Source: Pseudorhodobacter wandonensis (lineage in GTDB: Bacteria; Pseudomonadota; Alphaproteobacteria; Rhodobacterales; Rhodobacteraceae). From it: 64,000 nt of DNA. Position numbers and translations under genes: made by a program. The notes under the pieces are model-generated. The model was not told where the DNA came from. It made no database searches and worked only from the letters and a program-made list of their open reading frames with translations. The DNA is taken from positions 1-64,000 of the forward strand of contig NZ_LGHT01000031.1 in the NCBI RefSeq assembly GCF_001202035.1, in the 5' to 3' direction. This document shows, in pieces, positions 17,115 through 26,622 of this stretch (positions are counted from its first letter, which is position 1; each line of letters opens with the position of its first letter).

Positions 17115-18347
17115 ATGAAGTTTACGAAAACAGCCCTTGTGGGGGCTTTGATGCTGTCGGTTGCTGTGCCGGCATTTGCCCAGCAGCGTTCGTTGGTCAT
17201 CAATACCGATACATCCGACCCCGCGCCGAAAGCGGCGTTTGATGCATTGATCGCGGATTTTGAAGCCGCAAACCCTGATGTCAAAGTCACAGTGAACCTG
17301 TTTGACCATGAAGGGTACAAAACTGCGATCCGTAACTTTTTGACCGCAGACAGCCCTGATCTGGCCAACTGGTATGCGGGCAACCGTATGGCGCCGTTTG
17401 TCAAAGCGGGTCAGTTCATGGATGTATCTGATGTTTGGGCAGAAAACGGCCTGAACGAGAGCCTTGCTTCGGCGGCATCGTCGATGACGATCGATGGCAA
17501 GCAGTGGGGCGTGCCCTATACCTATTATCAGTGGGGCATCTATTTCAACAAAGACGTCTATAAGGCGGCCGGCGTTGAAGTGCCGAAAACCTGGGATGAA
17601 TTTGTTGCCAACTGCGCGAAATTCCAAGCGGCTGGTGTGGATTGCTTGACCACAGGGTCCAAGGCACTGTGGCCAACGGCTGGTATCTTTGACTATCTGG
17701 ATCTGCGTACCAACGGCTATGATTTCCACATGCAGCTGACCAGCGGCGACATTCCGTGGACAGATGACCGTGTGAAAGCCGTGTTCGCTGAATGGGCAAA
17801 AGTGGTGCCATACACCACGGCAAACCATGCCGCGATTGACTGGCAAGATGCGGCGGCGTTGTTGGTACAGGGCAAGGCTGCGAACTATGTCATGGGTAAC
17901 TTTGCCGTGGCGACGTTCAAAGACGGCGGCATGACCAATGACTCCCTCGGCTTTATGCCCTTCCCGGAAATTACCCCCGGATTGGCACGTGCCGAAGAAG
18001 CACCGACCGACACGATCCACATTCCTGCCGGTGCGAAAAACGTAGCGGATGCAAAGAAGTTCCTTGCGTTCATGGCGTCGGCAGAACAGCAGACCAAGAT
18101 GAACGAAACGCTTGGCCAGCTGCCGATCAACAAGGATTCGACTGTCGGCGACGACCCGTTCCTGAAGGCCGGCTTTGAATTGCTCAGCACTGCCGATGGT
18201 GGCATTGCGCAGTTCTTTGACCGTGACGCCTCGGCTGAAATGGCCAAGGTTGGCATGGAAGGGTTCCAGGAATTCATGGTTAAGCCTGATCGCATCGACG
18301 CGATTCTGGACCGCCTTGAAAAGACCCGTGCGCGCCTAGCGAAGTAA
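17115..18347 (+). CDS. ABC sugar-binding protein (periplasmic)
   Basis: A 410-residue family-1 extracellular solute-binding protein. The signal peptide is clear (KTALVGALMLSVAVPAFAQQ, cleavage after AFA). The mature chain carries the family signature region around TYYQWGIYFNKDVYKAAG. It captures a sugar, probably a galactoside, for the CUT1 importer made with the two downstream permeases and the ATPase at 15054-16112. Start 17115 begins the signal peptide and has GGGAGGAG upstream. It leads the plus-strand operon and is followed by a strong hairpin that may keep its mRNA abundant. Confidence 0.92.
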   Translation: MKFTKTALVGALMLSVAVPAFAQQRSLVINTDTSDPAPKAAFDALIADFEAANPDVKVTVNLFDHEGYKTAIRNFLTADSPDLANWYAGNRMAPFVKAGQFMDVSDVWAENGLNESLASAASSMTIDGKQWGVPYTYYQWGIYFNKDVYKAAGVEVPKTWDEFVANCAKFQAAGVDCLTTGSKALWPTAGIFDYLDLRTNGYDFHMQLTSGDIPWTDDRVKAVFAEWAKVVPYTTANHAAIDWQDAAALLVQGKAANYVMGNFAVATFKDGGMTNDSLGFMPFPEITPGLARAEEAPTDTIHIPAGAKNVADAKKFLAFMASAEQQTKMNETLGQLPINKDSTVGDDPFLKAGFELLSTADGGIAQFFDRDASAEMAKVGMEGFQEFMVKPDRIDAILDRLEKTRARLAK

Positions 18348-18353
18348 GCTTTT

Positions 18354-18383
18354 ATACGGGGGCAGGTTCGCTTGCCCCCGTAT
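18354..18383 (+). terminator. Hairpin after binding-protein gene
   Basis: ATACGGGGGCA (18354-18364) and TGCCCCCGTAT (18373-18383) form a perfect 11-bp stem with an 8-base loop. No T run follows. Such stems after binding-protein genes usually act as partial terminators or block 3' decay, giving more binding protein than permease. Confidence 0.6.
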
Positions 18384-18465
18384 TCTTGCGCCCGTATTCC
18401 TGCCATTCGCGTTCTTACCTGTTTTCGCCCATCATCCTGCCGATGCCCGAGGGAGACCCACGGCC

Positions 18466-19380
18466 ATGACTTTATCCCCCAACAGTATTACCGCCCCCCG
18501 CAAGCGCCGGTCGCGCCAGGCGCTGGCGCCTTGGTTGTTTCTTGCGCCCGGTTTGGCGATGTTTTTGGTTTATGTGATCGTTCCGGTTTTCCAATCGATG
18601 TGGGTTTCGTTTTTTGACTGGGACGGGCTTAGCCCGAAAACCTGGGTTGGTATTGCCAACTATATCGAGCTGATTGACGATGAGGCGTTTTATACCTCGT
18701 TGAAAAACAACGTGATCTGGTTGGCGTTGTATATGTTGGCGGTGCCTGCGGGTTTGATGATCGCGCTGTTCTTGAACCAGACAGTGCGCGGCATCCGCAT
18801 CTATAAATCGCTGTTCTTTTTCCCGTTCGTTATTTCGCAAGTCGTTGTGGGCCTGATCTTTTCATGGTTCTACGCACCCGATTTCGGGTTGCTGTACAAG
18901 CTGATCGAATGGTTGACCGGTTCGCAGGTCGCCATTCTGGCGGATGAGCATCTGGTGACCTATGGCATCATTGCCGCGGGTCTGTGGCCGCAAATCGCCT
19001 ATTGCATGATTTTGTACCTGACCGGTCTGAACGCCGTTGCCCCCGACCAGATTGAGGCCGCGCGGCTGGATGGTGCGAAGGGCTGGAAAATGCTGTGGTA
19101 TGTTGTGTTGCCACAGTTGCGCCCTGCCACGTTTATCGCGCTGGTGGTGACTGTGATCGGCGCGCTGCGCAGTTTCGACCTTGTGTCGATCATGACCTCG
19201 GGCGGGCCATATGGGTCTAGCCGCGTGTTGTCCTACTATATGTATGAGCAGGCACTGTCTGAATACGGCTATCGCATGGGCTATGGCGCAGCGATTGCGG
19301 TGGTTCTGTTTGCCATCATGATGATCTTTATTTCGGGCTTCATCTGGAAGATGTGGCGCGACGAACAAGGAGCACGCTGA
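18466..19380 (+). CDS. ABC sugar permease, first subunit (LacF/MalF type)
   Basis: A 304-residue inner-membrane permease with six helices. The EAA loop is visible as EAARLDGAKGWKMLWYVVLPQLRPA-type sequence near residue 200, the docking site for the ATPase. GGGAGACCC precedes the ATG. The stop overlaps the next permease start (TGATG). It forms the channel with the second subunit. Confidence 0.9.
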   Translation: MTLSPNSITAPRKRRSRQALAPWLFLAPGLAMFLVYVIVPVFQSMWVSFFDWDGLSPKTWVGIANYIELIDDEAFYTSLKNNVIWLALYMLAVPAGLMIALFLNQTVRGIRIYKSLFFFPFVISQVVVGLIFSWFYAPDFGLLYKLIEWLTGSQVAILADEHLVTYGIIAAGLWPQIAYCMILYLTGLNAVAPDQIEAARLDGAKGWKMLWYVVLPQLRPATFIALVVTVIGALRSFDLVSIMTSGGPYGSSRVLSYYMYEQALSEYGYRMGYGAAIAVVLFAIMMIFISGFIWKMWRDEQGAR

Positions 19381-20225
19381 TGTTTCCGCGTCCAATTCAA
19401 ACCCTGTCGCCCACGGCGCAATGGGCCTATAAAATCGCTTTGCCGGTGATGCTGATCCTGTGGTTGTTGCCACTGATCGGGGTTGCGATGACCTCGGTGC
19501 GTCCTTCCTCTGACCTGGCGGCGGGCAATTATTTCGGCTGGCCCTCGGCGCTGGCGTTTGACAACTATATCACGGTGTTCAAAAACACGGCGCTGGATAA
19601 GTACCTGTTGAACAGTTTTAAGGTGACAATCCCAACGGTGATCGGTGCGGTCGGTCTGTCTTGCCTGACCGGTTTTGCGCTGGCGGTGTATAAGTTCAAA
19701 GCGAACTTGCTGTTGTTTTTCATGTTTGTGGCGGGCAACTTTGTACCGTTCCAGATTTTGATGGTGCCAGTGCGCGATCTGACGGTGCACCTTGGGCTTT
19801 ACAACACGATTTCCGGCCTTGCGCTGTTTCACATCGCGTTTCAAACGGGGTTTTGTACGCTGTTCATGCGCAATTTCATCAAGGCGCTGCCGTTTGATCT
19901 GATCGAAGTGGCGCGGGTTGAAGGTGTGTCCGAATGGCAGATTTTCCGTCATGTGGTGATGCCTTTGATGCGGCCGGCGATTGCGGCGCTTTCGGTGCTG
20001 ATTTTCACCTTTATCTGGAATGATTATTTCTGGGCGATGGTGCTGACAACGGGGGCTGATACGCAACCGATCACCGCCGGTTTGAACAGTCTGAACGGGC
20101 AGTGGATTGCGGCGTGGCATCTGGTTTCGGCGGGGTCTATTCTGGCAGCTTTGCCGCCGGTTATCATGTTCTTTGCCATGCAGCGCCATTTCATTGCCGG
20201 CCTGACTTTGGGAGCTGTTAAGTGA
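19380..20225 (+). CDS. ABC sugar permease, second subunit (LacG/MalG type)
   Basis: A 281-residue permease with six helices and an EAA loop beginning EVARVEGVSEWQIFRHVVMP (about 182-201). The start ATG at 19380 shares a base with the previous stop codon. A nine-codon upstream extension is less likely because it would overlap the first permease. It pairs with the first subunit. The stop overlaps the GTG start of the alpha-galactosidase gene. Confidence 0.9.
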   Translation: MFPRPIQTLSPTAQWAYKIALPVMLILWLLPLIGVAMTSVRPSSDLAAGNYFGWPSALAFDNYITVFKNTALDKYLLNSFKVTIPTVIGAVGLSCLTGFALAVYKFKANLLLFFMFVAGNFVPFQILMVPVRDLTVHLGLYNTISGLALFHIAFQTGFCTLFMRNFIKALPFDLIEVARVEGVSEWQIFRHVVMPLMRPAIAALSVLIFTFIWNDYFWAMVLTTGADTQPITAGLNSLNGQWIAAWHLVSAGSILAALPPVIMFFAMQRHFIAGLTLGAVK

Positions 20226-22306
20226 AAGCAGATGTGCAGGTTTGGCATCTGCAGGATGCGCGTCAAAGCTTGGTACTGTCATCGACGCAAGGGCGTTTGC
20301 CGCAGATCGCCTATTGGGGCGCGCCGCTGGTTGATGAGGATTTGACAGCCGTTGCGCAGGCGCAAAGGATGGATGTGACAGGGGGGATGCTGGACGATAA
20401 CCCCGATCTGTCGATTTGCCCCGAGGCTGCGCGCACCTTTCCGGGCCAGGCGGGGATGCGTTTGCGGGGGGCGGATGGTGCGGTGATTTTGCCGCAGTTC
20501 AAGCTGGAAACGGTAGAGGAAAGCGCGACGGGGTTGCGCTTTGCCTATCGTGACAAGGGCTTGCGCTATTATGCCGAGTTTGCGATCAACCCGCGCACCC
20601 ATGTTATCACAGCGCAGGCGCGGGTAGAGGCCGAGGAAGCGGTGCATCTTGATTGGTTGGCCGCGCCGGTGTTTCCGGCGCCGCAGCTGTCGGATGAGCT
20701 GATCGATTTTAGCGGCCGCTGGATTGGCGAGTTTCAGATGCAGCGCCATGCTTGGGCTGCGGGCATCCATGCGCGCGATAACCGCACAGGCCGCACGGGG
20801 CATGAACATTTCCCCGCCGTTTTGCTGCCCGCGCGTGGCGCCACCAATACGGCGGGCGAGGTTTGGGCGCTGCATTACGGCTGGTCGGGCGGGCATGGGA
20901 TGGTGGCCGAAGAGCTGCCCGATGGACGCCGCCAGATCCAGTTCGGCCATGCGCCGCAAACCGAGCTGGCCGCAGGAACGCGCTTTGAAACAGCAAAGCT
21001 CTATGCGGTGTTTTCAGCCAACGGCCTGAACGGTTGTGCCACGGCCTATCAGCGCCATTTGCGCGATGAAATCGTTAAATGGCCGCACCCCGACCGCCCG
21101 CGCCCTGTGCATTATAACTGCTGGGAAGCGGTCTATTTCGACCATTCCCTGCCCGAGTTGAAAGAGATTGCCACCCATGCCGCAGCACTGGGGGCCGAGC
21201 GGTTTGTGCTGGATGATGGCTGGTTCGGGCGGCGGGATGACGACACCACTTCGCTTGGGGATTGGGCGATTGATAAACGCAAATACCCTGACGGGCTGGC
21301 CCCGCTGATTGATCATATCCACGGGTTGGGCATGTCATTCGGCATTTGGTTTGAACCCGAAATGGTGAACCCCGATAGCGATATTTACCGCGCGCATCCC
21401 GATTGGGCCTTGGGCAGCACAGATCAGATCTTGGGTCGTCAGCAGATGGTGTTTGATATGTCGCGGGCGCAGGTGCGCGACTATCTTTACGCCCAGATCG
21501 CGGCGGTGCTGTCGGCGTATCAGATCGACTATATCAAATGGGATCACAACCGCGTTCTGCCCCATGCCGATGCGGCGCAGGCGCGTGGAACCTATGCGCT
21601 GCTGGACAGGCTGCGCGCCGATTTCCCGCAGGTAGAGATTGAAAGCTGCTCATCCGGTGGTGGGCGCATAGATTTTGGCATTATGGCGCATACCCAGCGG
21701 GTTTGGCTGTCGGATAGCAATGACGCGTTGGAGCGGCTGCGGATTCAGCATAATGCAGCGCTGTTTTTGCCATTGGTGGTGACGGGCAGCCACGTTGGCC
21801 CGCGCCATTGCCACACCTCGGGGCGGGTGATCGATATCCGGATGCGGGCCTGGGTTGCTGCGGCCCGCCATATGGGGTTTGAAATGGACCCGCGCGAGCT
21901 GACCGAGGAAGAAGCGGCAGTTCTGCGCGAGGTGACCGCCTGGTGGAAGGCCAACCGCGACTGGACCAGCCGCGCCGATATTTTGCGGCTGGACAGTGCC
22001 GATCCGGCGGTGATTGCCGAAGAGCAACTGGCACAGGACGGCACGCGGTTTGTGGTGTTTGCGGGCAAGGCCGATAGCGCGGCACAGATTTTGCCACGAC
22101 CGTTGCGCCTGACACAGCTTGACCCTGCGGCACGATACCGTATCACGCTGCGAAATCGTGCGGATGCAATCGGTCTGTCGCGTGGAACACCTGCGCTAAA
22201 GGCTGCTGATCTGGTGCTGACGGGGCAATATCTGATGTCGCAGGGGATAAACCTGCCGTGGAGTTTCCCGCTGACGATGTGGGTGATCGAGGGGGAGAGG
22301 CTATGA
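20222..22306 (+). CDS. GH36 alpha-galactosidase
   Basis: A 694-residue glycoside hydrolase family 36 enzyme. An N-terminal beta-sandwich (about 1-290) is followed by a TIM barrel. The nucleophile is D441 in YIKWDHNR and the acid/base is D498 in WLSDSND. The LDDGWFGRRDDD and GIWFEPEMVNPDSD motifs are also typical. There is no signal peptide, so it hydrolyses imported alpha-galactosides (melibiose, raffinose-type sugars) in the cytoplasm. The start is GTG 20222, overlapping the permease stop as GTGA. Having both alpha- and beta-galactosidases lets one importer feed the same galactose pathway. Confidence 0.93.
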   Translation: MKADVQVWHLQDARQSLVLSSTQGRLPQIAYWGAPLVDEDLTAVAQAQRMDVTGGMLDDNPDLSICPEAARTFPGQAGMRLRGADGAVILPQFKLETVEESATGLRFAYRDKGLRYYAEFAINPRTHVITAQARVEAEEAVHLDWLAAPVFPAPQLSDELIDFSGRWIGEFQMQRHAWAAGIHARDNRTGRTGHEHFPAVLLPARGATNTAGEVWALHYGWSGGHGMVAEELPDGRRQIQFGHAPQTELAAGTRFETAKLYAVFSANGLNGCATAYQRHLRDEIVKWPHPDRPRPVHYNCWEAVYFDHSLPELKEIATHAAALGAERFVLDDGWFGRRDDDTTSLGDWAIDKRKYPDGLAPLIDHIHGLGMSFGIWFEPEMVNPDSDIYRAHPDWALGSTDQILGRQQMVFDMSRAQVRDYLYAQIAAVLSAYQIDYIKWDHNRVLPHADAAQARGTYALLDRLRADFPQVEIESCSSGGGRIDFGIMAHTQRVWLSDSNDALERLRIQHNAALFLPLVVTGSHVGPRHCHTSGRVIDIRMRAWVAAARHMGFEMDPRELTEEEAAVLREVTAWWKANRDWTSRADILRLDSADPAVIAEEQLAQDGTRFVVFAGKADSAAQILPRPLRLTQLDPAARYRITLRNRADAIGLSRGTPALKAADLVLTGQYLMSQGINLPWSFPLTMWVIEGERL

Positions 22307-23193
22307 GCAACGCGCATTGGATCGCGGCTGATTGGGGTACGACCAACCTGCGCCTTTGGGCGATGCGCGGGGCCGATGTGGTGCATCATCGGGCGTCGGG
22401 GCAAGGCATGGGCGGGCTGTCGCCGGCCGAGTTTGCGCCCGTTCTGGCGCATGAGACGGCCGAGTGGCGGGCAGGCGACTGGGCCAAAGCGCCGGTTGTT
22501 GCCTGCGGGATGGTTGGCTCTCGCCAAGGGTGGACCGATGCACCCTATGCAACCGCGCCCACGCAGGCCGGTACGCCGCTGACACGGGTTGCGGGGGAAA
22601 ATGTGTGGATTGCCGGCGGTGTGAAGCAACTGGACCCTGCCGATGTGATGCGCGGCGAGGAAACCCAGATTGCCGGGCTATTGGCCGCGCGGCCTGATTT
22701 TGACGGGGTTGTTTGCCTGCCCGGAACCCATACGAAATGGGTGCGCGTTTCGGCTGCCGAGATCTGTTCGTTTCAAAGTTTTATGACCGGCGAGATTTTC
22801 GCGCTTTTGGCCGAGCAATCGATCTTGCGGCACACGGTTCAGGCTACGGAATTTGATGCTGAGGCGTTTGATGGGGCTGTTCAGGATGCGCTGGCGCAGC
22901 CGCACCGCGCCTTTGGTCGGTTGTTTCAGCTGCGGGCAGGGGCCTTGGTTGGCGATCTGACGCCCGAGGTGGCGCGGTCAACGCTGTCTGGCCTGCTGAT
23001 CGGGTGGGAATTGGCGGCGGCCAAGCCCTATTGGCTGGGGCAAGAGGTTGCGCTTGTCGGCTCGCCCGCGCTGTCGGCGCTTTATGCGCGGGCATTGGTG
23101 GCGCAGGGCGTTCAGGTAAGTGAAGCGGATGCGCAGGCGGCCACATTGGCGGGGCTGCACCGCGCTTGGAAGACAATAGGAGAGATGGCATGA
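22303..23193 (+). CDS. dgoK: 2-keto-3-deoxygalactonokinase DgoK
   Basis: A 296-residue sugar-acid kinase. The N-terminal ADWGTTNLRLW is the family's phosphate-binding loop, and LPGTHTKWV is the second typical motif. It phosphorylates 2-keto-3-deoxygalactonate at the 6 position with ATP. The start ATG overlaps the alpha-galactosidase stop (ATGA), and its own stop overlaps dgoA in the same way, so the three are translated together. Confidence 0.93.
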   Translation: MSNAHWIAADWGTTNLRLWAMRGADVVHHRASGQGMGGLSPAEFAPVLAHETAEWRAGDWAKAPVVACGMVGSRQGWTDAPYATAPTQAGTPLTRVAGENVWIAGGVKQLDPADVMRGEETQIAGLLAARPDFDGVVCLPGTHTKWVRVSAAEICSFQSFMTGEIFALLAEQSILRHTVQATEFDAEAFDGAVQDALAQPHRAFGRLFQLRAGALVGDLTPEVARSTLSGLLIGWELAAAKPYWLGQEVALVGSPALSALYARALVAQGVQVSEADAQAATLAGLHRAWKTIGEMA

Positions 23194-23792
23194 CGCTGAA
23201 TCTGGTTGCGATTTTACGCGGGGTCACGCCCCAAGAGGCCTTGGCCGTGGGGCAGGCGCTGGTTGATGCGGGGATTAACCGGATCGAGGTGCCGATGAAT
23301 TCGCCCGAGCCGTTGGAAAGCATTGCAGCCTTGCAAGCCGCGTTCGGGGGTGTTGCAAAGATTGGGGCGGGTACGGTTCTGCAGGTCGAACAAGTGGCAC
23401 AGGTTGCCGCGACGGGCGCCAAGCTGATTGTGTCACCGAACTGCAATCCGGCGGTTATTCGCGCGGCAAAAGCGGCCGGTATGGAGAGTTTTCCCGGTGT
23501 GATGACACCGACCGAGGCATTCGCGGCGATAGAGGCCGGGGCCGATGTGCTGAAGCTGTTTCCGGGTGAGCTGGTCGGGCCGGTTGGGCTGCGCGCGATG
23601 AAGGCAGTGTTGCCGCGCGACATGCCGCTTTATGCGGTGGGCGGGGTGACGCCGGAAAATATGGCGGATTGGTTGGCGGCAGGGGCCACCGGCTTTGGCA
23701 TCGGATCCTCCATCTACAAACCTGGCGACAGCGCCCAAGTGGTTGCGGGCAAAGCGCAGGCGCTGGTAGCAGCATGGAAGGCGGCGCAATGA
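23190..23792 (+). CDS. dgoA: 2-keto-3-deoxy-6-phosphogalactonate aldolase DgoA
   Basis: A 200-residue class I aldolase of the KDPG/KDPGal type. The Schiff-base lysine is in VLKLFPGE; the glutamate of IEVPMNSP and the arginine of AILRG complete the site. It splits KDPGal to pyruvate and glyceraldehyde 3-phosphate, the last step of the galactose route here. It overlaps dgoK by four bases and the lactonase gene by a similar ATGA. Confidence 0.93.
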   Translation: MTLNLVAILRGVTPQEALAVGQALVDAGINRIEVPMNSPEPLESIAALQAAFGGVAKIGAGTVLQVEQVAQVAATGAKLIVSPNCNPAVIRAAKAAGMESFPGVMTPTEAFAAIEAGADVLKLFPGELVGPVGLRAMKAVLPRDMPLYAVGGVTPENMADWLAAGATGFGIGSSIYKPGDSAQVVAGKAQALVAAWKAAQ

Positions 23793-24640
23793 AGCTAACG
23801 GTTTTTGACGCGACGGCCTGCACCTTGGGCGAAGGGCCGCTTTGGCTTGCCGATCGCAACGCCTTGCTGTGGTTTGATATTTTGGGCCGCAAGATGTTTT
23901 TGCGCCCCGAGGGCGGCCCTGCAAAGCACTGGGCATTTGACGAATATGTTTCGGCAGCAGGGCGCGTAGATGCCGACCGGTTGCTGATAGCGTCGCAAAC
24001 CGCGTTAAGCCTGTTTGATCTGAAAACCGGCGCACAAGAGGTGCTTGCGCCTTTGGATGCCGACAACCCGATCACCCGTTCCAACGATGGCCGCGCCGAC
24101 CCGCATGGCGGGTTTTGGATTGGCACGATGGGAATCAAAGCCGAGCCGAAGGCGGGGGCGATCTGGCGCTATTATAAAGGCGAGCTGCGCAAGATTTTCG
24201 CAGGGATCACCATTCCCAATTCGATCTGCTTTGCGCCGGATGGCGGCTTTGCCTATTTTTGCGATACCGCTGAAAAAACCATTCAGCGCGTGCGTCTGGA
24301 TGCGCAGGGCTGGCCTTTGGGCGCGCCCAAAGTGTTTATCGATCTGCGGGCCGAAGGGATTAACCCTGATGGCGCGGTGATTGATACCGAAGGGGCGCTG
24401 TGGTCGGCGCAATGGGGTACGTGGCGCGTGGCACGCTATGACACGGCGGGGCGCTTTACCGACGCGGTGGCCTTTCCGGCAGAGCAAGTCAGCTGCCCGG
24501 CGTTTGGCGGCGCAGATTTGACTACGCTCTATGCGACTTCGGCAGCTGTAGACCTGACCAAGCCGACCGCACTGGATGGCGCGGTTTTTGCGGTGCTGGG
24601 CGTAGGCCGTGGCCAAGCAGAGCCTTTGGTTGTGCTGTAA
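23789..24640 (+). CDS. SMP-30/gluconolactonase-family sugar lactonase
   Basis: A 283-residue six-bladed beta-propeller of the SMP-30/regucalcin family. Metal-ligand positions are visible as the Glu in GEGPLW, the Asn in NDGRADP and in IPNSICF, and the Asp in NPDGAV. In this operon it most likely hydrolyses galactono-lactone to galactonate, between the galactose dehydrogenase and DgoD. The start overlaps the dgoA stop. It ends the operon, followed by a GC hairpin. Confidence 0.88.
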   Translation: MKLTVFDATACTLGEGPLWLADRNALLWFDILGRKMFLRPEGGPAKHWAFDEYVSAAGRVDADRLLIASQTALSLFDLKTGAQEVLAPLDADNPITRSNDGRADPHGGFWIGTMGIKAEPKAGAIWRYYKGELRKIFAGITIPNSICFAPDGGFAYFCDTAEKTIQRVRLDAQGWPLGAPKVFIDLRAEGINPDGAVIDTEGALWSAQWGTWRVARYDTAGRFTDAVAFPAEQVSCPAFGGADLTTLYATSAAVDLTKPTALDGAVFAVLGVGRGQAEPLVVL

Positions 24641-24651
24641 ACGGGTGGTTT

Positions 24652-24676
24652 GTCGGCGCGTTTTGGATGCGCCGAC
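24652..24676 (+). terminator. Terminator of the galactoside plus-arm operon
   Basis: GTCGGCGC (24652-24659) and GCGCCGAC (24669-24676) form a perfect 8-bp stem followed by TTATTT. A second small dyad, GGGCCAT/ATGGCCC, lies at 24694-24708. Confidence 0.65.
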
Positions 24677-24722
24677 TTATTTGAAATATTGGGGGGCCAT
24701 AATGGCCCGCACGGCGCGCCAC

Positions 24723-25634
24723 TTACCCTTGGGCGCGTTGCAGCTTGACCGGTTCACTGCGCCCCAGTTTCAGGAAATGCGCCATGAAGGGCTTGGTCGC
24801 GTCTTCTTCGCGGGTCGCGGCATAGAGCCGTTTGGTAATGGTTTTTGGCCCCAAAGGCCGCGTAACGTAGTCGCTATGCGACCGCAGATCACGCAGTACC
24901 CAATCGGGCAGCACCGACACACCGCGGTTTGACCCGACCAGCATCAAAATCACGGCAGTCAGCTCTACCGCCCGTGTGCCGCGCGGCTCGACTTTGGCGG
25001 GGGTTAGCAGCTCGGTAAACACATCCAGCTTGTCGCGGGTCACGGGGTAAGTGATCAGCAATTGATCGCGAAAATCCTCGGCCTCGATCATCATCTTTTC
25101 CGCCAGCGGGTTTTGGGAGGAGGCGACGAACATCGGATGGTAATCAAACAGCGGGTTGAACACCACATTCGCCAGCGGGGCAGGGTCGGATGAAATCACC
25201 AGATCCACCTCTTCGCGCTGCAAGGCGGGCAGGGCCTCAAACGCGAGCCCTGCGCGGATATCGACGTCTACCTCGGGCCAGGCGCGGCGAAACAGTTCCA
25301 GCACCGGAAACAGCCATTCAAAACAGGCGTGACATTCAATCGCGATATGCAGCCGCCCCGATTTGCCCGAGCGAAGGCCGCGAAATTCTTCTTCCAGCGC
25401 GTCCAGTTCGGGCAAAATCCGTTCGGCAAGCCGTAGCATCCGTATTCCCGCCGCTGACAGCTTTAGCGGTTTGGACCGGCGCACGAACAGTTCGACGCCT
25501 GCTTGGTCCTCTAGCCCCTTAACCTGATGCGACAGGGCCGATTGCGTCATGTTCAGCATATCGGCCGCCCGTGCCAGGCCACCTGCCTGATGAATAGCCC
25601 GTATCGTACGCAGGTGGCGGAACTCGATGTGCAT
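24723..25634 (-). CDS. metR: LysR-type regulator MetR
   Basis: A 303-residue LysR-family activator. The N-terminal helix-turn-helix (AADMLNMTQSALSHQVKGLE, about 22-41) and an effector domain containing ECHACFEWL are as in MetR, which senses homocysteine. The start at 25634 is chosen over an in-frame upstream extension that would overlap metF. It is divergent from metF, the standard MetR target, across a 93-base region with a MetR-box-like sequence. Confidence 0.85.
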   Translation of the reverse strand: MHIEFRHLRTIRAIHQAGGLARAADMLNMTQSALSHQVKGLEDQAGVELFVRRSKPLKLSAAGIRMLRLAERILPELDALEEEFRGLRSGKSGRLHIAIECHACFEWLFPVLELFRRAWPEVDVDIRAGLAFEALPALQREEVDLVISSDPAPLANVVFNPLFDYHPMFVASSQNPLAEKMMIEAEDFRDQLLITYPVTRDKLDVFTELLTPAKVEPRGTRAVELTAVILMLVGSNRGVSVLPDWVLRDLRSHSDYVTRPLGPKTITKRLYAATREEDATKPFMAHFLKLGRSEPVKLQRAQG

Positions 25635-25668
25635 TATGCGGTCATCCTCATAAACATGATTAGAATTA

Positions 25669-25681
25669 TGAAATTGTCTCA
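25669..25681. promoter_or_regulatory. Possible MetR box
   Basis: TGAAATTGTCTCA matches the MetR consensus TGAA-N5-TTCA with one mismatch. It lies midway between metR and metF, where family knowledge predicts the site. Confidence 0.35.
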
Positions 25682-25727
25682 CATGATCGAATCTGCGACA
25701 AGAGGGGTCAGAGCAGGAGCTTATGAA

Positions 25728-26597
25728 ATGACCAAGACACCGAATATCTCGTTTGAATTTTTCCCACCCCAGACGCTGGATGCTTCTTTCCGGCTGTGGG
25801 AAACGGTGCAGACCTTGGCACCCCTGAACCCGAATTTCGTGTCGGTTACATATGGCGCCGGCGGCACGACCCGCAAGCTGACACATGAGGCTGTGGGCGC
25901 TATTGCCAACAATTACGGGCTGAATGTGGCGGCGCACCTGACCTGCGTTGATGCGACCCGCGCGGAAACGCTGGAAATCGCGGAAAGCTATGCTGCGGTT
26001 GGCGTGACCGAGATTGTGGCGCTGCGCGGCGATGCCCCCAAGGGCGCCGAACGTTTTATCCCGCATCCCGAAGGCTTTGCCTCATCTGTGGAACTGGTTG
26101 AGGCGCTGGCCGCTACCGGCAAATTCAAAATCCGCGTGGGCGCCTATCCCGAGCCGCACCCCGATTCGGCCGATACCCTGGCCGATGTGCGGTTTTTGAA
26201 GCGTAAGATCGACGCTGGTGCAAGCAGCGCCATGACCCAGTTTTTCTTCGAGGCCGAAACCTTCTTGCGGTTCCGCGATGCCTGCGTGAAAGAGGGCATT
26301 ACCGCGCCAATCCTGCCCGGCATCCTGCCGATCCAGTCTTGGGAAGGGACCAAGAAATTCGCAGCGCGCTGTGGTACTTCGGTTCCGGCCTGGTTGGACG
26401 ATGCCTTTGCCGCAGCCAAGCGTGACGGGCGTGAGGAACTGCTGGCAACAGCGCTGTGCACCGAGCTGTGCGATACGCTGATTTCCGAAGGTGTTGAGGA
26501 TCTGCACTTTTATACGTTGAACAAACCGCATCTGACGCGCGAGGTTTGCCATGCGCTGGGCGTTTCGCAGGCGGTAGATCTGCAAAACGTCGCCTGA
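25728..26597 (+). CDS. metF: 5,10-methylenetetrahydrofolate reductase MetF
   Basis: A 289-residue flavin-dependent TIM-barrel enzyme. The N-terminal SFEFFPPQT carries the catalytic Glu, with FVSVTYGAGG, HLTC and LRGD motifs following. It makes 5-methyl-THF for methionine synthesis in the cytoplasm. The start ATG 25728 has AGGAG upstream; longer in-frame extension runs through the control region and is rejected. A good terminator follows. Confidence 0.95.
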   Translation: MTKTPNISFEFFPPQTLDASFRLWETVQTLAPLNPNFVSVTYGAGGTTRKLTHEAVGAIANNYGLNVAAHLTCVDATRAETLEIAESYAAVGVTEIVALRGDAPKGAERFIPHPEGFASSVELVEALAATGKFKIRVGAYPEPHPDSADTLADVRFLKRKIDAGASSAMTQFFFEAETFLRFRDACVKEGITAPILPGILPIQSWEGTKKFAARCGTSVPAWLDDAFAAAKRDGREELLATALCTELCDTLISEGVEDLHFYTLNKPHLTREVCHALGVSQAVDLQNVA

Positions 26598-26622
26598 TCG
26601 GCCAAAGGGTATCTCCGAACTC

